Part shown: one piece after another, positions 11,714 to 24,170 of the stretch
Layout: each line of letters begins with the position of its first letter
How positions within the stretch are numbered: position 1 is the first letter of the stretch
Source: Isoperla grammatica
Taxonomy: Eukaryota; Arthropoda; Insecta; Plecoptera; Perlodidae
Direction: 5' to 3'
DNA: 64,000 nt
NCBI GenBank assembly: GCA_945910005.1
Contig: OX246740.1
Span: 47,166,224-47,230,223, forward strand
Made by a program: the position numbers and the translations under genes
The notes under the pieces: model-generated
Seen by the model: the letters and a program-made list of their open reading frames with translations, nothing else
What the model was told of the DNA's origin: nothing
Database searches by the model: none

Positions 11714-11929
11714 AATATTAGAACAAATATTTGCTATTTTTTATTTCTTAGCCCAATTCCTTATACCACTCCTGGTATATAGATGAAACTTTTTTTGCGA
11801 GGACACGGCTGTTTGTTTTATGCTATATTATATATTGTGTGTTTATATAACTTACATGGCAAAAAATATATCCGTTGTTTCACAACAATGCCTCTCTTTA
11901 TTTTGGTCTGATATTCACCCACAACGATG

Positions 11930-12125
11930 ACGGTGGCTCGGTATTAACACGGTGAATTTTACGGGTAGGAGGTCGCTGGTTCGATTCCATTCCGGTAACT
12001 TGGATGGGAGGTTCTCGGGAATTTTTCCTCGATTAGAAGGTGAATATTTATGAAGCTGTTGATTACGTTTTTATGATTTAAAATATGAATTTTGATGAAT
12101 TATTTCTTCGTAATAAATAAATTGT
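11930..12125 (+). repeat. tRNA-derived SINE-like remnant
   Basis: A polymerase III B-box-like GGTTCGATTCC lies at 11978-11988, preceded by TAGGAGGTCGCT and a possible A box near 11935-11950. The same context GGTCGCTGGTTCGATT recurs at about 20017-20031 and, on the minus strand, near 49555-49575. A complete tRNA cloverleaf is not formed. Confidence 0.45.
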
Positions 12126-14900
12126 TCTCTCTGGTTTGTTAACCACCTTAATTACTTAATTGGGTTACTTGTATTTGGTGACGGCAGCAAGATTATCGAT
12201 ACTGCTTTTAATATCTACATGTCTACAATCCACATAGAACAATCTTGCATGATAGTGAATCTTACGAAAATAATTGCATCTATTTAAAATACTCAAAATC
12301 TACATAAATTAATAAATTTTATATAATTGTGTACCCACTACTCAGTTACAAGAATTGATTTTCTGTGGTAGACATTTATTACATGTGTCATATGTTTGTT
12401 GCTACGACGACTCCATGTCACTTTTTATGTATGTATACCATGCCTGTATTATATAGACCTAAGTAGTTTAAAGTAAATTTATAAAGTTATAAACCCCCAG
12501 CCCGAACCGGGTAGCGATCCTGGACCTTCTTCATTGGAAGCAAATGACCAACGAGTTCCAAATCATTTATTCTGCTGTTGATATATAAGACAGCTTGAAT
12601 CCTCGTATGGGTGATGAATATTAATGGAGATTACATGTTCTACCGTGTGTGTGTGTCTACACTGATACCCGTTAACGCAGCGGTAACATTTTCTCTCTTT
12701 CTTTCTCCCCACGAGAACAGAGAGAGAGGAGACGACTATACCGATCTAGAGTTAGTCGGATCGGATCAGGTAAACTTATGCTTCCTAAGATTTCCGTGGT
12801 TATTAGCTTATTTTACAGTACAACTTACTGTTCTAAACACGCATTCCAAAAATGAAAAAGTCACCTGTGGCGTTGTTGTGGGGGCCACTGATCCCCCCCC
12901 TAAATATATTCCTGGCTACGCCACTGGTTGCTAACAAACAATTCAGGTTCATTCTTGATCGATAGTCAGAAGAAGTCTTCCACATATTTTAATGAAATAC
13001 TTTTCGATGTAAACATTATAACATACACCAATTAATTCAATTGTAATTAATAACTATCTCATTCTTTAGATTGTTGGAACATCATCATTATTAGGTTACT
13101 TAAGTTGTGTTTTAACTTTTAAGTGATATTGGCTGTTACCGTATTATGTGTGCAGTAGCACTTTTACCACACGCTTGATTCGACTGCGACTTAATTTTAG
13201 CACAGATCATCATACTCTATAAATGCGGGCGTTGTCAGCTGGTCTACCGTGGCTATACAAAAAGAGCGATATTAAATTGATTGAAATCACACATTATGTT
13301 TGTAAGTAGGTAGTTTGTGTTACGAAAGTCATCTTGCACAGTGTTAAATTATTAAACACTGACTCAGATAGTACATTTTTCTCGATTATCATATCATACA
13401 TTAAGATACCTAACTGTAAATGATGATTTATTTGATATATTCATAATACTTGTCTCTTATTTTGGTTGCTATATTCTTGTTACCAGTGTAATTCACATCC
13501 ATAAATAGAGTTGTATGACAGATATATTTAGTTCCAGCTATATAATTACAACTGTACAGGAGAATTTAAATTAATAAAAGGCAAACGTAACGTTTTTTTT
13601 AATGTATAAGAGAAACGGAACAGTTGCCGACGAAACAAGGACATGTTTCTGAGTATTAATTCAATTAAACCCAATTCAATGTCACTTTGAATGAATAATT
13701 CAAATATATTACTTATTTCTTATACAGCTTTGCAAGGGCTTTTCAACGCATTATGAAAACGTGATTAATCGCCATCGTTATTCTTAAATGGATTAAATTT
13801 TAAGTGATGACTATCTCTAAAACATTATGTTAAACATATTTCACACTTACATTGTGTAGGTGGCTTAACAAATAATGTTCAGTTGTAAAGTAGCTCTAAC
13901 ATGTCTAGTGTGTCATCCAAATGCTTAAGCCGTTTGATCATGGTGCGTAATGAAGATGTCTGAAAGGTGAAAACTGGTTTTCGATTAAGTAGAAAATTCA
14001 GTAGCGACGCATATTGTGTAACTGTCTTGTCTTCTAAGTGATGAGCGACCCACTTGAACCCACTTCCAACTGACTTCTTCCCCACGATACTCTAAATTGT
14101 GAGGTTGCCCGTTCGATTCCCGCTGTCGGCAATCTCGACAAAGTGTACCTGTCATTTAAAAGCGTTGCTAAGATTGAATTTACACAAGATTCGGTAAATC
14201 GATATTCGTTCTTAACTACCCAAACAATTAAACCAAATGTACTACTTTAAGCTGTATATTCATGAACAAATGTGCCGCATATAAAAAGCAGAGCTCGCAG
14301 GATTCGTATTGTTTGCTATGGAGTAAATAAATTTCAATATTACTTTCCGTTGAGATTGAGATCAAAAGTCGATAAGACTGAGTCAATTAAATCTCAATTT
14401 AAATTGCAACGCTATAAGAGTGGTAAGTAAAGTTCTGTGTTCGTATCTTCAAAAATTACATCCAGTATCAAAATAGATTAGTGATGGGTGGCTACAATGT
14501 CTACAAGTGTTAAAGAAGGATTTAAAATGTATAACATTTGGATTAAATCCGACATTTTGAGAATCGTTGAAAGTGTCAAATTTTCTTCAAACAAATGTCA
14601 TTTTAAATACATTTTTGGAGAATGTTACTATGATATTGATAAAATGTTGCATAACCGAAAAATGTTGACATTGAACGATATTTTAAATACGAATAATAAA
14701 ACTTTAAATTATCTCACTTTTTAAGTTATATTTACGTCAATCACTATAGTAACAAAACGAAAAATTGCATCAACCATCACAATTTATTATTTAATGCTTC
14801 TGTTTTACCAAACCAGTTAACCGAATTGCTGTAAACAATCGAATGCCAATGTACATCGATTATTGCATCATCTCATAACACAAGGTAAAACACATTCCAA
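12126..14900. other. AT-rich intergenic spacer with repeat remnants
   Basis: No gene was recognised. A tRNA-like minus-strand B box sits near 12490-12510. CTGGCTACGCCACTGG at about 12912-12927 looks like the right end of a hAT-type MITE (compare 21706-22144). Another B-box-like GTTCGATTCC lies at 14111-14120. The rest is AT-rich with no supported feature. Confidence 0.45.
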
Positions 14901-14972
14901 TGGCCGACAAGGCTACGCTGATGTCCCCACCCTTGTTAAGGCCACCAAGGACGTACTAGTGTTTCACCGTGA

Positions 14973-15072
14973 AAACTGGATCATCGGAAACACGGAAACA
15001 GACCTAGGAAGATTGTTGGTAGGGGTATAAAATAGGAGCAAGACAGGCAGTAAGACACAGTTCTCTCCAGTG
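14973..15072 (+). promoter_or_regulatory. Gene 3 core promoter and 5'UTR element (class A)
   Basis: TATAAAA is at 15026-15032 and the initiator central A is at 15059 (+33). AAACTGGATCATCG is at 14973-14986. CTCTCCAGTG is at 15063-15072. Confidence 0.85.
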
Positions 15073-15095
15073 CTGACTTGAAGAACAATCTAACC

Positions 15096-17724
15096 ATGAA
15101 GTGTGTGGTGAGTACAACATATATACAATCTTATTCACTAAACGTTTAAAGAAAAAAAACATTGATTTTTATTTTAAAATTTTGCTTTGTTCGGTCCATT
15201 AGTTGTGCGAGATTATGTCAGTGTTTTTTTTATTGTGAGTGTGAAATTCCTCTCAACGCTGACTCTAAAGCCGAATCTTCTTTCACAGACACCAAACAAG
15301 TTTTTCAGCTAAACCAGTTTCTTACTTTATTGATGGACAAAATGAGTTTCCCTTTCTTCCACATTTTATATTTAGTGTTTAATGTTATGTCATGTTCCGT
15401 CTATCTAGAGTTTAATTAATATTACCAATAAATTGTTAATAGATTATTTTAAAATAATTTACAGAACCACGTGAAAGCTTCTGGTTTATTATTATATATA
15501 TCCTAGTATAATTATAATATTTTAAAAGTAATGATGATCACAAACAAAGAACTACACGCAGTCACCAAACAGCGTAATTTTCGGCGCAAATCCACTTCCT
15601 TCCTCTATTTCATGGTCGTCCATGTAACCTCTCGACCGAGGAAGTCAGTGGAAGGTGCCGAAAATGTACAAAGTTGGAGAATGCCTGTTTTGAATTTATT
15701 CCGAGTGTGTTAGTGTTAACTACTCTGGTGAAAATGTCTTATTTGAAAAATCAGTATAATTTGTATAATTGTTTGTTGTTTCAACATAACCGTAAATATT
15801 TAGAATTTTTTTGAATAGATACACCTCATTAAATGTACTATATAAGCAAATTTAATTCAATGAAGATATATATGATCCATTTTGTGAGTTTAGCAAAAAT
15901 TAACACATAAAAGTTACGCTTATAGAATACCCGTCCTCACAATTACCACAATATGCAGTAATGAATGTAGATAGGCCTACACATCTTTGCTGGATTATTA
16001 ACAAATTTTAGACCTTTTTAGTCAGTAAGTTGAGTATAAGTGGACCTTAATCAAAATAACTGTAGAATACATTAATAAATATATTAAACAATGTGTAAAA
16101 AAGGAAATTATCACTTGATTGTAATATTGATGCTCAATTGACTATAACAATAGCAAAAAAGAAGTAAATTGTAAAAAATAGTCTTTGTTTTATTTTTGAA
16201 ATAGTCATAATACAAGTAACATTGAAAACTTTGTACTGTTAATCACAATACATTTACAGAAAGGAACATTAAAAATTAAGACTGTGTTGGAAGATTTTCC
16301 TTATTCAGACTTCAATTGGATTATTAAAATTACAACATGTTTTAAATAACATTTGTTCTAGAATTCCATCTCGTTACTATTTAAGAAACCATAACTATAA
16401 AATCAAATACCTTACCATAAAATCACTAGCTATTGAATGTATGCAGCTACTGCTTTTGCGATAAGAACAAAGAATGTATAACAACAACTACTAAGAAAAA
16501 TGATTTCTCAAATACAGAGCCAAATATAAAAAATCAACAGCTAGATCAGCTTCGAAAAAAATAAACAAAATACAATCTTACATCAATTATTTTACTTGGC
16601 TACTAAAAATTGTGAAACCACACAATTAGCTGATGAGCTTAAGAGTTGATGTTTTGTTAGAGGCGAAAGATAGCCACATACACATTAAACTCTCTCAAAT
16701 ACATCGCGATGTACATATAAAGTGGGTACATCACTACATCAGGACTTATCTTAACCTTAAATACATATTGAAATGTTTTCTTTTCCAGATCGCATTCTCC
16801 TGCCTGTTGGCCGTGGCCTCCGCCGGATACATCAACACCCCCCTCGCCTTAGGCGCGTACGATGACGGTTCCTACAAGGGAGAGCTTTACAACGGCAACA
16901 TCGGCGTGTACGCTGGCGCCTTAGGCTACGCCATCACCAACCCTGGCACCCCCGCTGTTGCCTACAACGCTCCCCTCGTCTCGGCTCCCCACCCTGTCCG
17001 CGTCAACTACGCTTACGCCGCACCCATCGCCCACGCATACGCCCACGCTGCTCCCCTCGCCCTCGCCTCTGAGGCCCGCCTGATCGACCCCGTTGCCATC
17101 GCCGCTGGAGCTCCCCTGCCCACCGGAGACACCGTTGAGGTCGCCGCCGCTAAGGCTGCCCATCTTCACGCCCACGCCGTCGCCAAGGGATTGGCTTATG
17201 GTGCCCCCATCGCCCACGGAATTGCCCCCATCGCCCCCATCGCTCCCCTCGCCCTCGCCTCTGAGGCTCGTTTGATCGACCCCGTTGCCATCGCCGCTGG
17301 AGCTCCCCTGCCCACCGGAGACACCGTTGAGGTCGCCGCCGCTAAGGCAGCCCATCTTCACGCCCACGCCGTCGCCAAGGGATTGGCTTATGGCGCCCCC
17401 ATCGCCCACGGTATCGCCGTTGCCGCTCCCCTTGGCCTCGCCTCTGAGGCTCGCCTGATCGACCCCGTTGCCATCGCCGCTGGAGCTCCCCTGCCCACCG
17501 GAGACACCGTTGAGGTCGCCGCCGCTAAGGCTTTCCACCACCAGGCTCATGTTGCCGCTAAGACCAACCACCTTCTCGCCAAGGGACACTTGTTGGTGAA
17601 GCGTAGCCCCGTCTACCTTCGTTCTCCCATCGCCCCCATCGGTCTTGGCTACTCCGCCTATGGATCTCCCCTCGCCTTCTCCGGATACGGATATGGTGGA
17701 CGTCTGGGAGCCTACTACGGTTAG
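15096..17724 (+). CDS. Cuticular protein 3, three modules; 2 exons
   Basis: Predicted structural cuticle protein of 315 residues. Exon 1 is 15096-15107 (MKCV) before GTGAGT; the intron of 1681 nt is the longest of the eight; the acceptor TTTTCCAG ends at 16788 and exon 2 is 16789-17724 (stop TAG). The ATG at 16633 is intronic. The signal peptide ends at ASA before GYINT. Residues 27-40 resemble AYDDGSYKGELYNG. Modules lie at about 98-138, 162-202 and 223-262; the first two carry HLHAHAVAKGLAYGAPIAHG and look like a recent internal duplication. KRSP is at 275-278 and the tail is GYGGRLGAYYG. The promoter is class A like genes 1 and 2, so these three form one subfamily. Confidence 0.92.
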
Positions 17725-17758
17725 GTCAGTGCTACACCCCTTTCAACATTTGAGCAAT

Positions 17759-17877
17759 TTCCTTTAGTTCTCTTATGAGAAAGTTCTGGAAGTGTTTCGA
17801 GTTGATTTGACATATTGACATCACACTGGAGAGTTCCTTTATCCTGTCACCAGCTGGACGCGACCCTGTCAGAGCTG
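17759..17877 (+). promoter_or_regulatory. Gene 3 3'UTR structured elements
   Basis: Hairpin 1 is at 17759-17791: outer TTCC/GGAA, inner TTCTC/GAGAA, loop TTAT. CACTGGAGAG at 17824-17833 complements 15063-15072. Hairpin 2 is at 17851-17877: CAGCT/AGCTG with GACG/TGTC, where a G-T wobble replaces the A-T pair of genes 1 and 2. Confidence 0.75.
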
Positions 17878-17990
17878 CTGTCAGACCAATTGTACCTTTA
17901 CACATCTTTATTTCTTTTTAATGTTCATTAATTGGAATTATCGTTACCTTATTTTTACATGTCATCATTTTGTATATTTTCTTAAAACAA

Positions 17991-17996
17991 AATAAA
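17991..17996 (+). terminator. Gene 3 polyadenylation signal AATAAA
   Basis: Canonical AATAAA about 265 nt after the stop, in an A-rich context. Confidence 0.75.
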
Positions 17997-18009
17997 AATA
18001 AATATTAAA

Positions 18010-18779
18010 CAATATGTTTTTTTACTGCTAATTGATGTTTTCAAGAAACCTTATCCGTATACATCATTTCCTTTTAAAGACATTATCTTAAGACATATTC
18101 TACGTTTCTTAAAGTTTATCCGTCTAATACACTCTTTGCAACCTCGTTGCTTAAACATAGACTGAAATAGTCGAACATGCGTTTTAATGAATGAGAAAGT
18201 ATACGGTTTCATTGTTGGCCATATTTGCAGAGTTTTAATTCATTTAGTGCATCTGGTAAAATCTGCACTTCTATGATGGATCTTCAATTAAAGAAATTAA
18301 GTGTTGTGTTCTGAAATACACACGGAAACGAGTGCAACCATAACAAAGGACCCTGGCCACTGAGTAACCAATTCACTCATCGTGTGCTCTGTGTTGTGAA
18401 TGTTGCAAGTTGCAAACAAAATTCATCATTCAATTTTTCGTTGTGGACAATTAACACAATTAATAATAATCGTGGCCAATCGGATGTTTAGTAATCTTGA
18501 CAATGTGAAAGTTATGTTTCAAGTGTGAAAACTATTAGTATGTGTTGTTATCAGCCATGGTAAACCATCAGATGTAGTCGTTTTGGATCAATTTGATGTT
18601 TAGTTGTTACTACTTGCGGAGTGGTTATAGAAATCATTTAAACTCGCAATTGGAAATATAAAACGAACTAAAATGGCATAGTAAGTATAATATAGAGACA
18701 AGGCTTCACAACAATTCGAATACCCAGTTAGTCACATGAAGAGGGGCACATGGGATAAATCTGCTGTGAATCCTACACT
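18010..18779. other. Intergenic spacer downstream of gene 3
   Basis: AT-rich with no gene or repeat that can be supported. Confidence 0.4.
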
Positions 18780-19545
18780 AGGAAAACGCTCTGTTTGACG
18801 CGTTGATAAGCGAGCGCGTCAATATCTACGAACTTTCTGGCGAAAAGTTTTCAATGCTAATACGAACAACAATTAACAACAATTCAAGAATGCGCATTGC
18901 AAAAATTGTTCTTATTTCCATGGTTATTATACTTTCCGACATTGTTGTATGCAGTGCAATGTGCGTTGCTAAGAATTTTCGTGGTCATGTTTTCAACACG
19001 GTCCGCCACCGTTACTAACACTTATTGACAGCAATAGAAATGTAATTTCTGCCTCTAATACGTTTCGGATCGCGTTTACATTAGTATATTCGTGACCGGA
19101 CAAAAATTTACTATAAGATAGCCACCTCACATTTTGCCGTTACTGCGTTTTAGAAAAATATTTTCGAGTAACTTTCGTGTAACTTTGCCAATACTTATCA
19201 AATCGCCATTACATTAACATATTCGTGACCGGAAAAATCTGTAGAAAAATCTGGCTATCTCACATTTTGCCGCCATTTTATTTCAGAAAAATATTTTGCA
19301 GTAACTATGGTGTAACTTTGTAACTTTTCGAACGATTTTGCCTCAAAACTATACACCTTCAATCCACATCGAGGCTTGTGGATGGTCCAAATTTCAAGTT
19401 GATCGGACTTTCCGTTCGACCGCTATCGACGGACATAAAAACAAAAAAAAACAAAAACAAAAACAAACAAACAAACAAACAAACAAACAAACAAACAGAA
19501 TGAAGTGCCATAAGAGGCAAGTGGAAACGCTCGCTTCGCTCGCTT
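18780..19545 (+). repeat. Dispersed repeat, second full-length-like copy
   Basis: Near-identical to 469-1231 over its whole length, from GGAAAACGCTCTG to GGAAACGCTCGCTTCGCTCG. It differs mainly in the internal A-rich tract, which here is (AAAC)n. Confidence 0.75.
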
Positions 19546-19899
19546 AAAAAATTACTATGATCACATGGTTTACAAAACCAACGACTAAAATAATTAACAC
19601 TCCAACTGCGTCAGAGAGACCACAAAATAGTGACTCCATATTTTTACAAAGAGTTTCTTAAAAAATAAACCGGAATATACCATTAATATTCATCCAGATA
19701 AACAATCCACGGTCACTTTCTTACTGATTAATTATTGTACCGGCTTCCAACCATCGCCTTATTTGACAATTGTTTGCGAAACATGTTTCACGCGGTCTAT
19801 TTATGACTTAATCACGGTTCCAAGGTCAACCTCATCTACTAACTTCCTATGGGTGCTGGGAGTGGCACAGTAAGGTGCTTGGAACAGTGGCGCTGAGTC

Positions 19900-20040
19900 T
19901 TGGACGGTGGCAATACCGTCAACTACTCCGATGAGGTAGATCTCTCACTCATTGTCCTACGCAGACCCACCGATAGAGGTCGCTTGGTGGTAGCACGCTG
20001 GACTCTCATTCGGATGGTCGCTGGTTCGATTAATTGTGTG
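19900..20040 (+). repeat. tRNA-derived SINE-like remnant
   Basis: TGGTAGCACGCTGG (A-box-like, about 19987-20000) is followed by GGTCGCTGGTTCGATT (B-box-like, ending 20031). It shares this B-box context with 11971-11990. It is not a complete tRNA. Confidence 0.45.
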
Positions 20041-20073
20041 TTTCATACAAATAGTCACTTAAGCCCAACGACA

Positions 20074-20575
20074 ATTTTTTTATTTATTTATTTCACCGTA
20101 TGATTTGTACAGAATACAAAATTGGTATAAACTATACAAAATAACTATACATGCAAAATAAAATATACATACAAATCTATAAAACAAAATACATTAAGAA
20201 ATAGCAGTAAGGATGGGTTAGAGAAACAGGAATTTAACTTGTTAGTTATCAAACAATTCTTTTAAAGTGTAGAATGGTTTAATTGAGAGGAAAGTTTTAA
20301 GTCGATGCTTGAAATGTGGAAGAGATGCAGAGTTTTTTACTGATTGGGGGAGTTTGTTATAAATTTTACTACAAAGGTGGGTTGGATAATGGTTGTTATA
20401 AAAGATGGTTGGAAGTGGGGATGAAAATGTTAGCGCTATATCGAGTAAGATGAGAGTGATTGACATTATTGACTAGGAAAAGGTGAGGGTTAGAGAAATC
20501 AAAAGAAGCAGCTATTATAATAAGTATTGATGGTAATGTGAGAATGTGTAATTTAATGAAATGGGGTTTATATAT
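20074..20575 (-). pseudogene. LINE (non-LTR retrotransposon) 3' remnant
   Basis: The minus strand encodes, from about 20466 to a stop at 20242-20244, a 74-residue segment containing IYNKLPQSVKNSASLPHFKH and RLKTFLSIKPFY. This matches the conserved C-terminal tail of jockey/CR1-type reverse transcriptase ORFs (LFNxLPxxIR...SLxxFKxxLKxxL...FY). A 3'UTR and an (AAAT)n tail at about 20074-20093 follow. The element is 5'-truncated, the usual fate of such insertions. Confidence 0.7.
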
Positions 20576-21590
20576 ATATAATATCGCGATCGCTATCCGG
20601 AAATCGTGAGATCAAACTTCTTATAGTCATGTTCACAACTAAATCGTAATGTCGTAATAATTGCAATGGGGAAATGCACGATTGCGATCCCTATAACTAT
20701 TACGATGACGATGCCGACAGTTGTGGTTGGGTCTACTAAACGTCTACATATCATAAGTACCAGATTAACAAATTGAATACAGCGACAATATTCGCTTTCA
20801 TTTGATTGGTTCTCGCATAGACATCTATTGTCTGATAGATGTTGCTAGTCCATCCAAAGGATGGACTAGCAACGTGATAAGACTTACGCTAGGACTTAAA
20901 AATAAGTTATCTTTACTTAGCCATAGCGCTAGTCGGCAGCCTTGTCACTATCTGAAATTGTGTGTTAACGCTATAGCACACTCATTAGATCATGATCGCC
21001 CGGATACAGATATGTCCCTATGTCAGAGGAACCTAGGGTTGGTATGGGATTGTTTTATTGCATGCAATTTTCCATAAGTAAAACAAACTCCTTGACACTT
21101 GATGAAGTTCCCTAACCTAACGGACATCTGCATGCATCCGGCCTATAACCCCTGACCCTCAAGGTTTCGTCGAGCTTCGAAGTCTTTTCGGTTATTGAAC
21201 CAAGTATTAGTCAACTCTGGGAACACCAACACGCATTGTTTTACGGAATTTTGATTTTTAAGTGGTTAATAACACCAAGTACGCATTGTACTCAGGTTAT
21301 ATAGTAGGCCTACTGTATTTGCTTGTGTTTTTTAATCGTCAGTAGCAACGAGGATCTACGTAGTGCTATCTATTTGTTATCAATTCCTGCAGACAATTCT
21401 TTACTTTCAAAGCACTTAACAGAATTGTTTTCTCAAAGCGGACAGAAAACGTAGATTCATGTTGAGACTTCGACAGCGCTATCTAACGACGCTAGTATAA
21501 ATCTACTGTATTCTAATTAGCTATCGCTTTCTGTCGTTGGGCAACGCGCGGACGGTTGAAACACCTCGAGCATTGGCAGAGTTTTATCGA
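20576..21590. other. Intergenic spacer with a short inverted repeat
   Basis: No gene was recognised. Near 20846-20873 GCTAGTCCATCC is followed by its inverted counterpart GGATGGACTAGC, a near-perfect palindrome. The remainder shows nothing I can support. Confidence 0.4.
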
Positions 21591-21599
21591 CTGTGATCA

Positions 21600-22590
21600 A
21601 GGCCTTCTAGACGTCTTTCACGAAGACCTTAGTGAACCTTGATTCTAGAGTCACGGCCTAGTTGAATGACTTCGTGTCAAACTAGAATAAATATTCCAAC
21701 TCACCCAGTGGCGTATCCAGGATTTTGAAAAGGGGGGTTTTTAACTCATATTATAGAGAGTGGAACCAAAAATAAACGGGGGATCCGGGGGGTTTCCCCC
21801 CCGGAAAAAATTTCTCGTCAAGGTCATTTTGGTGCAAATCTGTGCGTTTTACAGCGGGCAACTGAACTAAAATTACTAAATTTCTGGCAACGATTTTCTC
21901 CTTCAGAAACGAAAAAAAGCTTCAAGGAACAACAATTCAACTGGTGTTAATACACAAAAATAGAATTATAGAGCGATGTGTGTTTTTTTAACAAAAACTT
22001 ATGTCTTTGGTTTTTAATACAAAAATACTGTATATTTATATCTCCATTTTTGTTTAAATTCAATGCAATTTCCACTTTTCCTTTGTGAAAGGGGGGGGGG
22101 GGGGTTGGTCCCCCCCCCCCTCCGCCCCCTTGGATACGCCACTGAACTCACCAGAAAATGCTCTAGTTACCATAATAGAATAGACCGTTTTTAAAATTGA
22201 TCTAGGACCATTAGATAGAGTTAATCAGGTACTCAAAACCTTCAATCACAACAATGCACAACAATAGATACTAGTTTTCAAAATCTTATGTCAAGGTTAA
22301 TTTTGCATTGTTGTGCATTGTTGTCATTGAAGACCTTAGTGAACCTTGATTCTAGAGTCACTGCCTAGTTGAATGACTTCGTGTCACACTAGAATGAATA
22401 GTCAAACTCACCAGAAAATGCTCTAGTTACAATAATAGAATAGACCGTTTTCAAAACTTATCTAGGACCCTTAGATAGAGTTAATCCGGTAATCAAAATC
22501 TTCAATCCCAACAATGCACAACAATAAAAACAAGTTTTCAAATGTTATTCAAGGTTAATTTTGCATTGTTGTGCATTGTTGTCATTGAAG
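21600..22590 (+). repeat. Two tandem units, each ending in an imperfect palindrome
   Basis: The phrase ACCTTAGTGAACCTTGATTC occurs near 21628 and again near 22333. It is followed in both units by GAATGACTTCGTGTCA, ACTCACCAGAAAATGCTCTA (interrupted in unit 1 by the hAT element) and a palindrome with arms CAACAATGCACAACAATA / TTGCATTGTTGTGCATTGTT. The palindromes lie at about 22240-22327 and 22500-22588. Confidence 0.7.
21706..22144. mobile_element. hAT-type MITE with 8-bp target duplication
   Basis: The ends are CAGTGGCGTATCCA and TGGATACGCCACTG, typical of non-autonomous hAT elements. The 8-bp AACTCACC is duplicated at 21698-21705 and 22145-22152. The second tandem unit near 22400 shows the uninterrupted target, confirming the insertion limits. 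The interior is G- and C-tract rich and non-coding. Confidence 0.9.
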
Positions 22591-22599
22591 ATTTAGAGG

Positions 22600-23720
22600 A
22601 CAGTGATTAACCCAGTCTAATCACTCTTATAGAAGAATGTTTAAAATGACTATTCCAGCTGTTACACTGGAACTTTGTGAGTGTTATTTCTTGTAGATGA
22701 TGCTGATATTTTAGACAATACTCGTCCATATGTTTACAACCATGACTTATTGTGTTGATACGGTATTACGTAGGCGTGATGCCACTTTAAGTCCGTTGTA
22801 ACCGATTGTATTGCATAATTATAATCTTTTGTTGCGCCTTCCTGCTCATGAGCTCCTAATTGGAAGCTAATTCACTACCGTGCACAAAAGAAAACCAATC
22901 ATTTTGCGTAATGGATCTAGTCCATGTTAGACTTCAAGAAAAGAGCAATGCTTTTCTCATTAAAGATGTATCCACTTACGAAATTATGCACCTGCATTTT
23001 TAAAGCGTACTTGGGAATCATTTGGTTGCATATTCAAGTACCTATTGTGAACGCACTCACGGGCATCGCTAGACAATAGACAACAACTTTGATTTATTTG
23101 CATTGTTAGGTCACACAAAATGTTCTTCCAGCTATTTAACACCTAATAAACAATCCATAAAGTGTGGTAGCAAATAAAACAATCATGTAATGAGAGTGTT
23201 GGAAATGAAAGCGAGTTAATTGGGTGTGGGGGAATGTGGAAAAAAGTGAGAGTGATAATTATTTATCACAAAATCGTTCACGTATTCGAAGTTATTTAAT
23301 AGAGGCAATTATGTTGACCTTGATCATTCCTGAGTTGGGCCTTGATAAATGTGAACGAACTCACAGGTTGAGGTATAATTGCGTGGTAACTATATCAATC
23401 AGGTATTTTAGTGCGGGTGAGAATGAATTGAAAACGCGTGTTTTCACGAAATCGGTAATTAAACAACTGCCCTTTCCGATGTTGATGTAATGTTTTTCTG
23501 TGTTAATGACGGTGATGAACTAATGATTTTTGGTTCAGGTATTGGTTCAGTTTTATTGGTTCAGGTATTTCCGCAGGTACAAGAAAAAAATCCAAATGTG
23601 TAATGTACAAAAAGAGGAAAATAAATAAATAAAAAAAATAATGAAACATTTGGGTTTTACGTGTAGGTTACTCAAAATTCGTCAAAACGATAAATGAAAA
23701 AAGGTTGTGAAAAATGAAAT
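22600..23720. other. Intergenic spacer
   Basis: No gene was recognised. The 88-codon open frame at 23224-23490 lacks recognisable features. Confidence 0.4.
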
Positions 23721-23728
23721 GAAATAAA

Positions 23729-24170
23729 ATGAAACATATTTTTTGTATCACGTGTGTATATTTTCAATTGGGTTTCAATAAACATTTACAAAAAAATTTC
23801 CATTTTTTCTTACAGATACATCCTGTCTTCCGTTAAATTTCAAAAAAATTGTTCATTGTCTATAACCTCTCATTTGAAAGTAAGAACTAATTTTCATAAC
23901 GGTACAATATTTGATGATCACTATTTTCGATCAGCCTACATATCTTATTTTAAGTTACTATTGAAACATATTTTTTGTATCACGTGTAGGCCTACATATT
24001 TTCAATTGGGTTTCAAAATATATTTTCCACTTTTTCTTACGGACACATCTTGTCTTCCATTAAATTTAAAAAAAAAAAAAAATTCTTTATCTATAGTCTC
24101 TCGTATGAAAGTGGGTACTGATTTCATAACTGTGCAATATTTGACGATCTCTATTTTCGATCAGCCTACA
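23729..24170 (+). repeat. Tandem duplication of a ~230-bp unit
   Basis: GAAACATATTTTTTGTATCA, TTTTCAATTGGGTTTCAA and TATTTTCGATCAGCCTACAT each recur once, in the same order, with units starting near 23729 and 23963. The open frame at 23754-24173 only reads through the repeat. Confidence 0.65.

Noticed and set aside
11971..11990. B-box-like GGTTCGATTCC sequences as tRNA genes (also near 14111, 20023, 44727, 49205 and 49560)
   Set aside because: None has a complete acceptor, D and anticodon arm; the shared flanks look like degraded SINEs.
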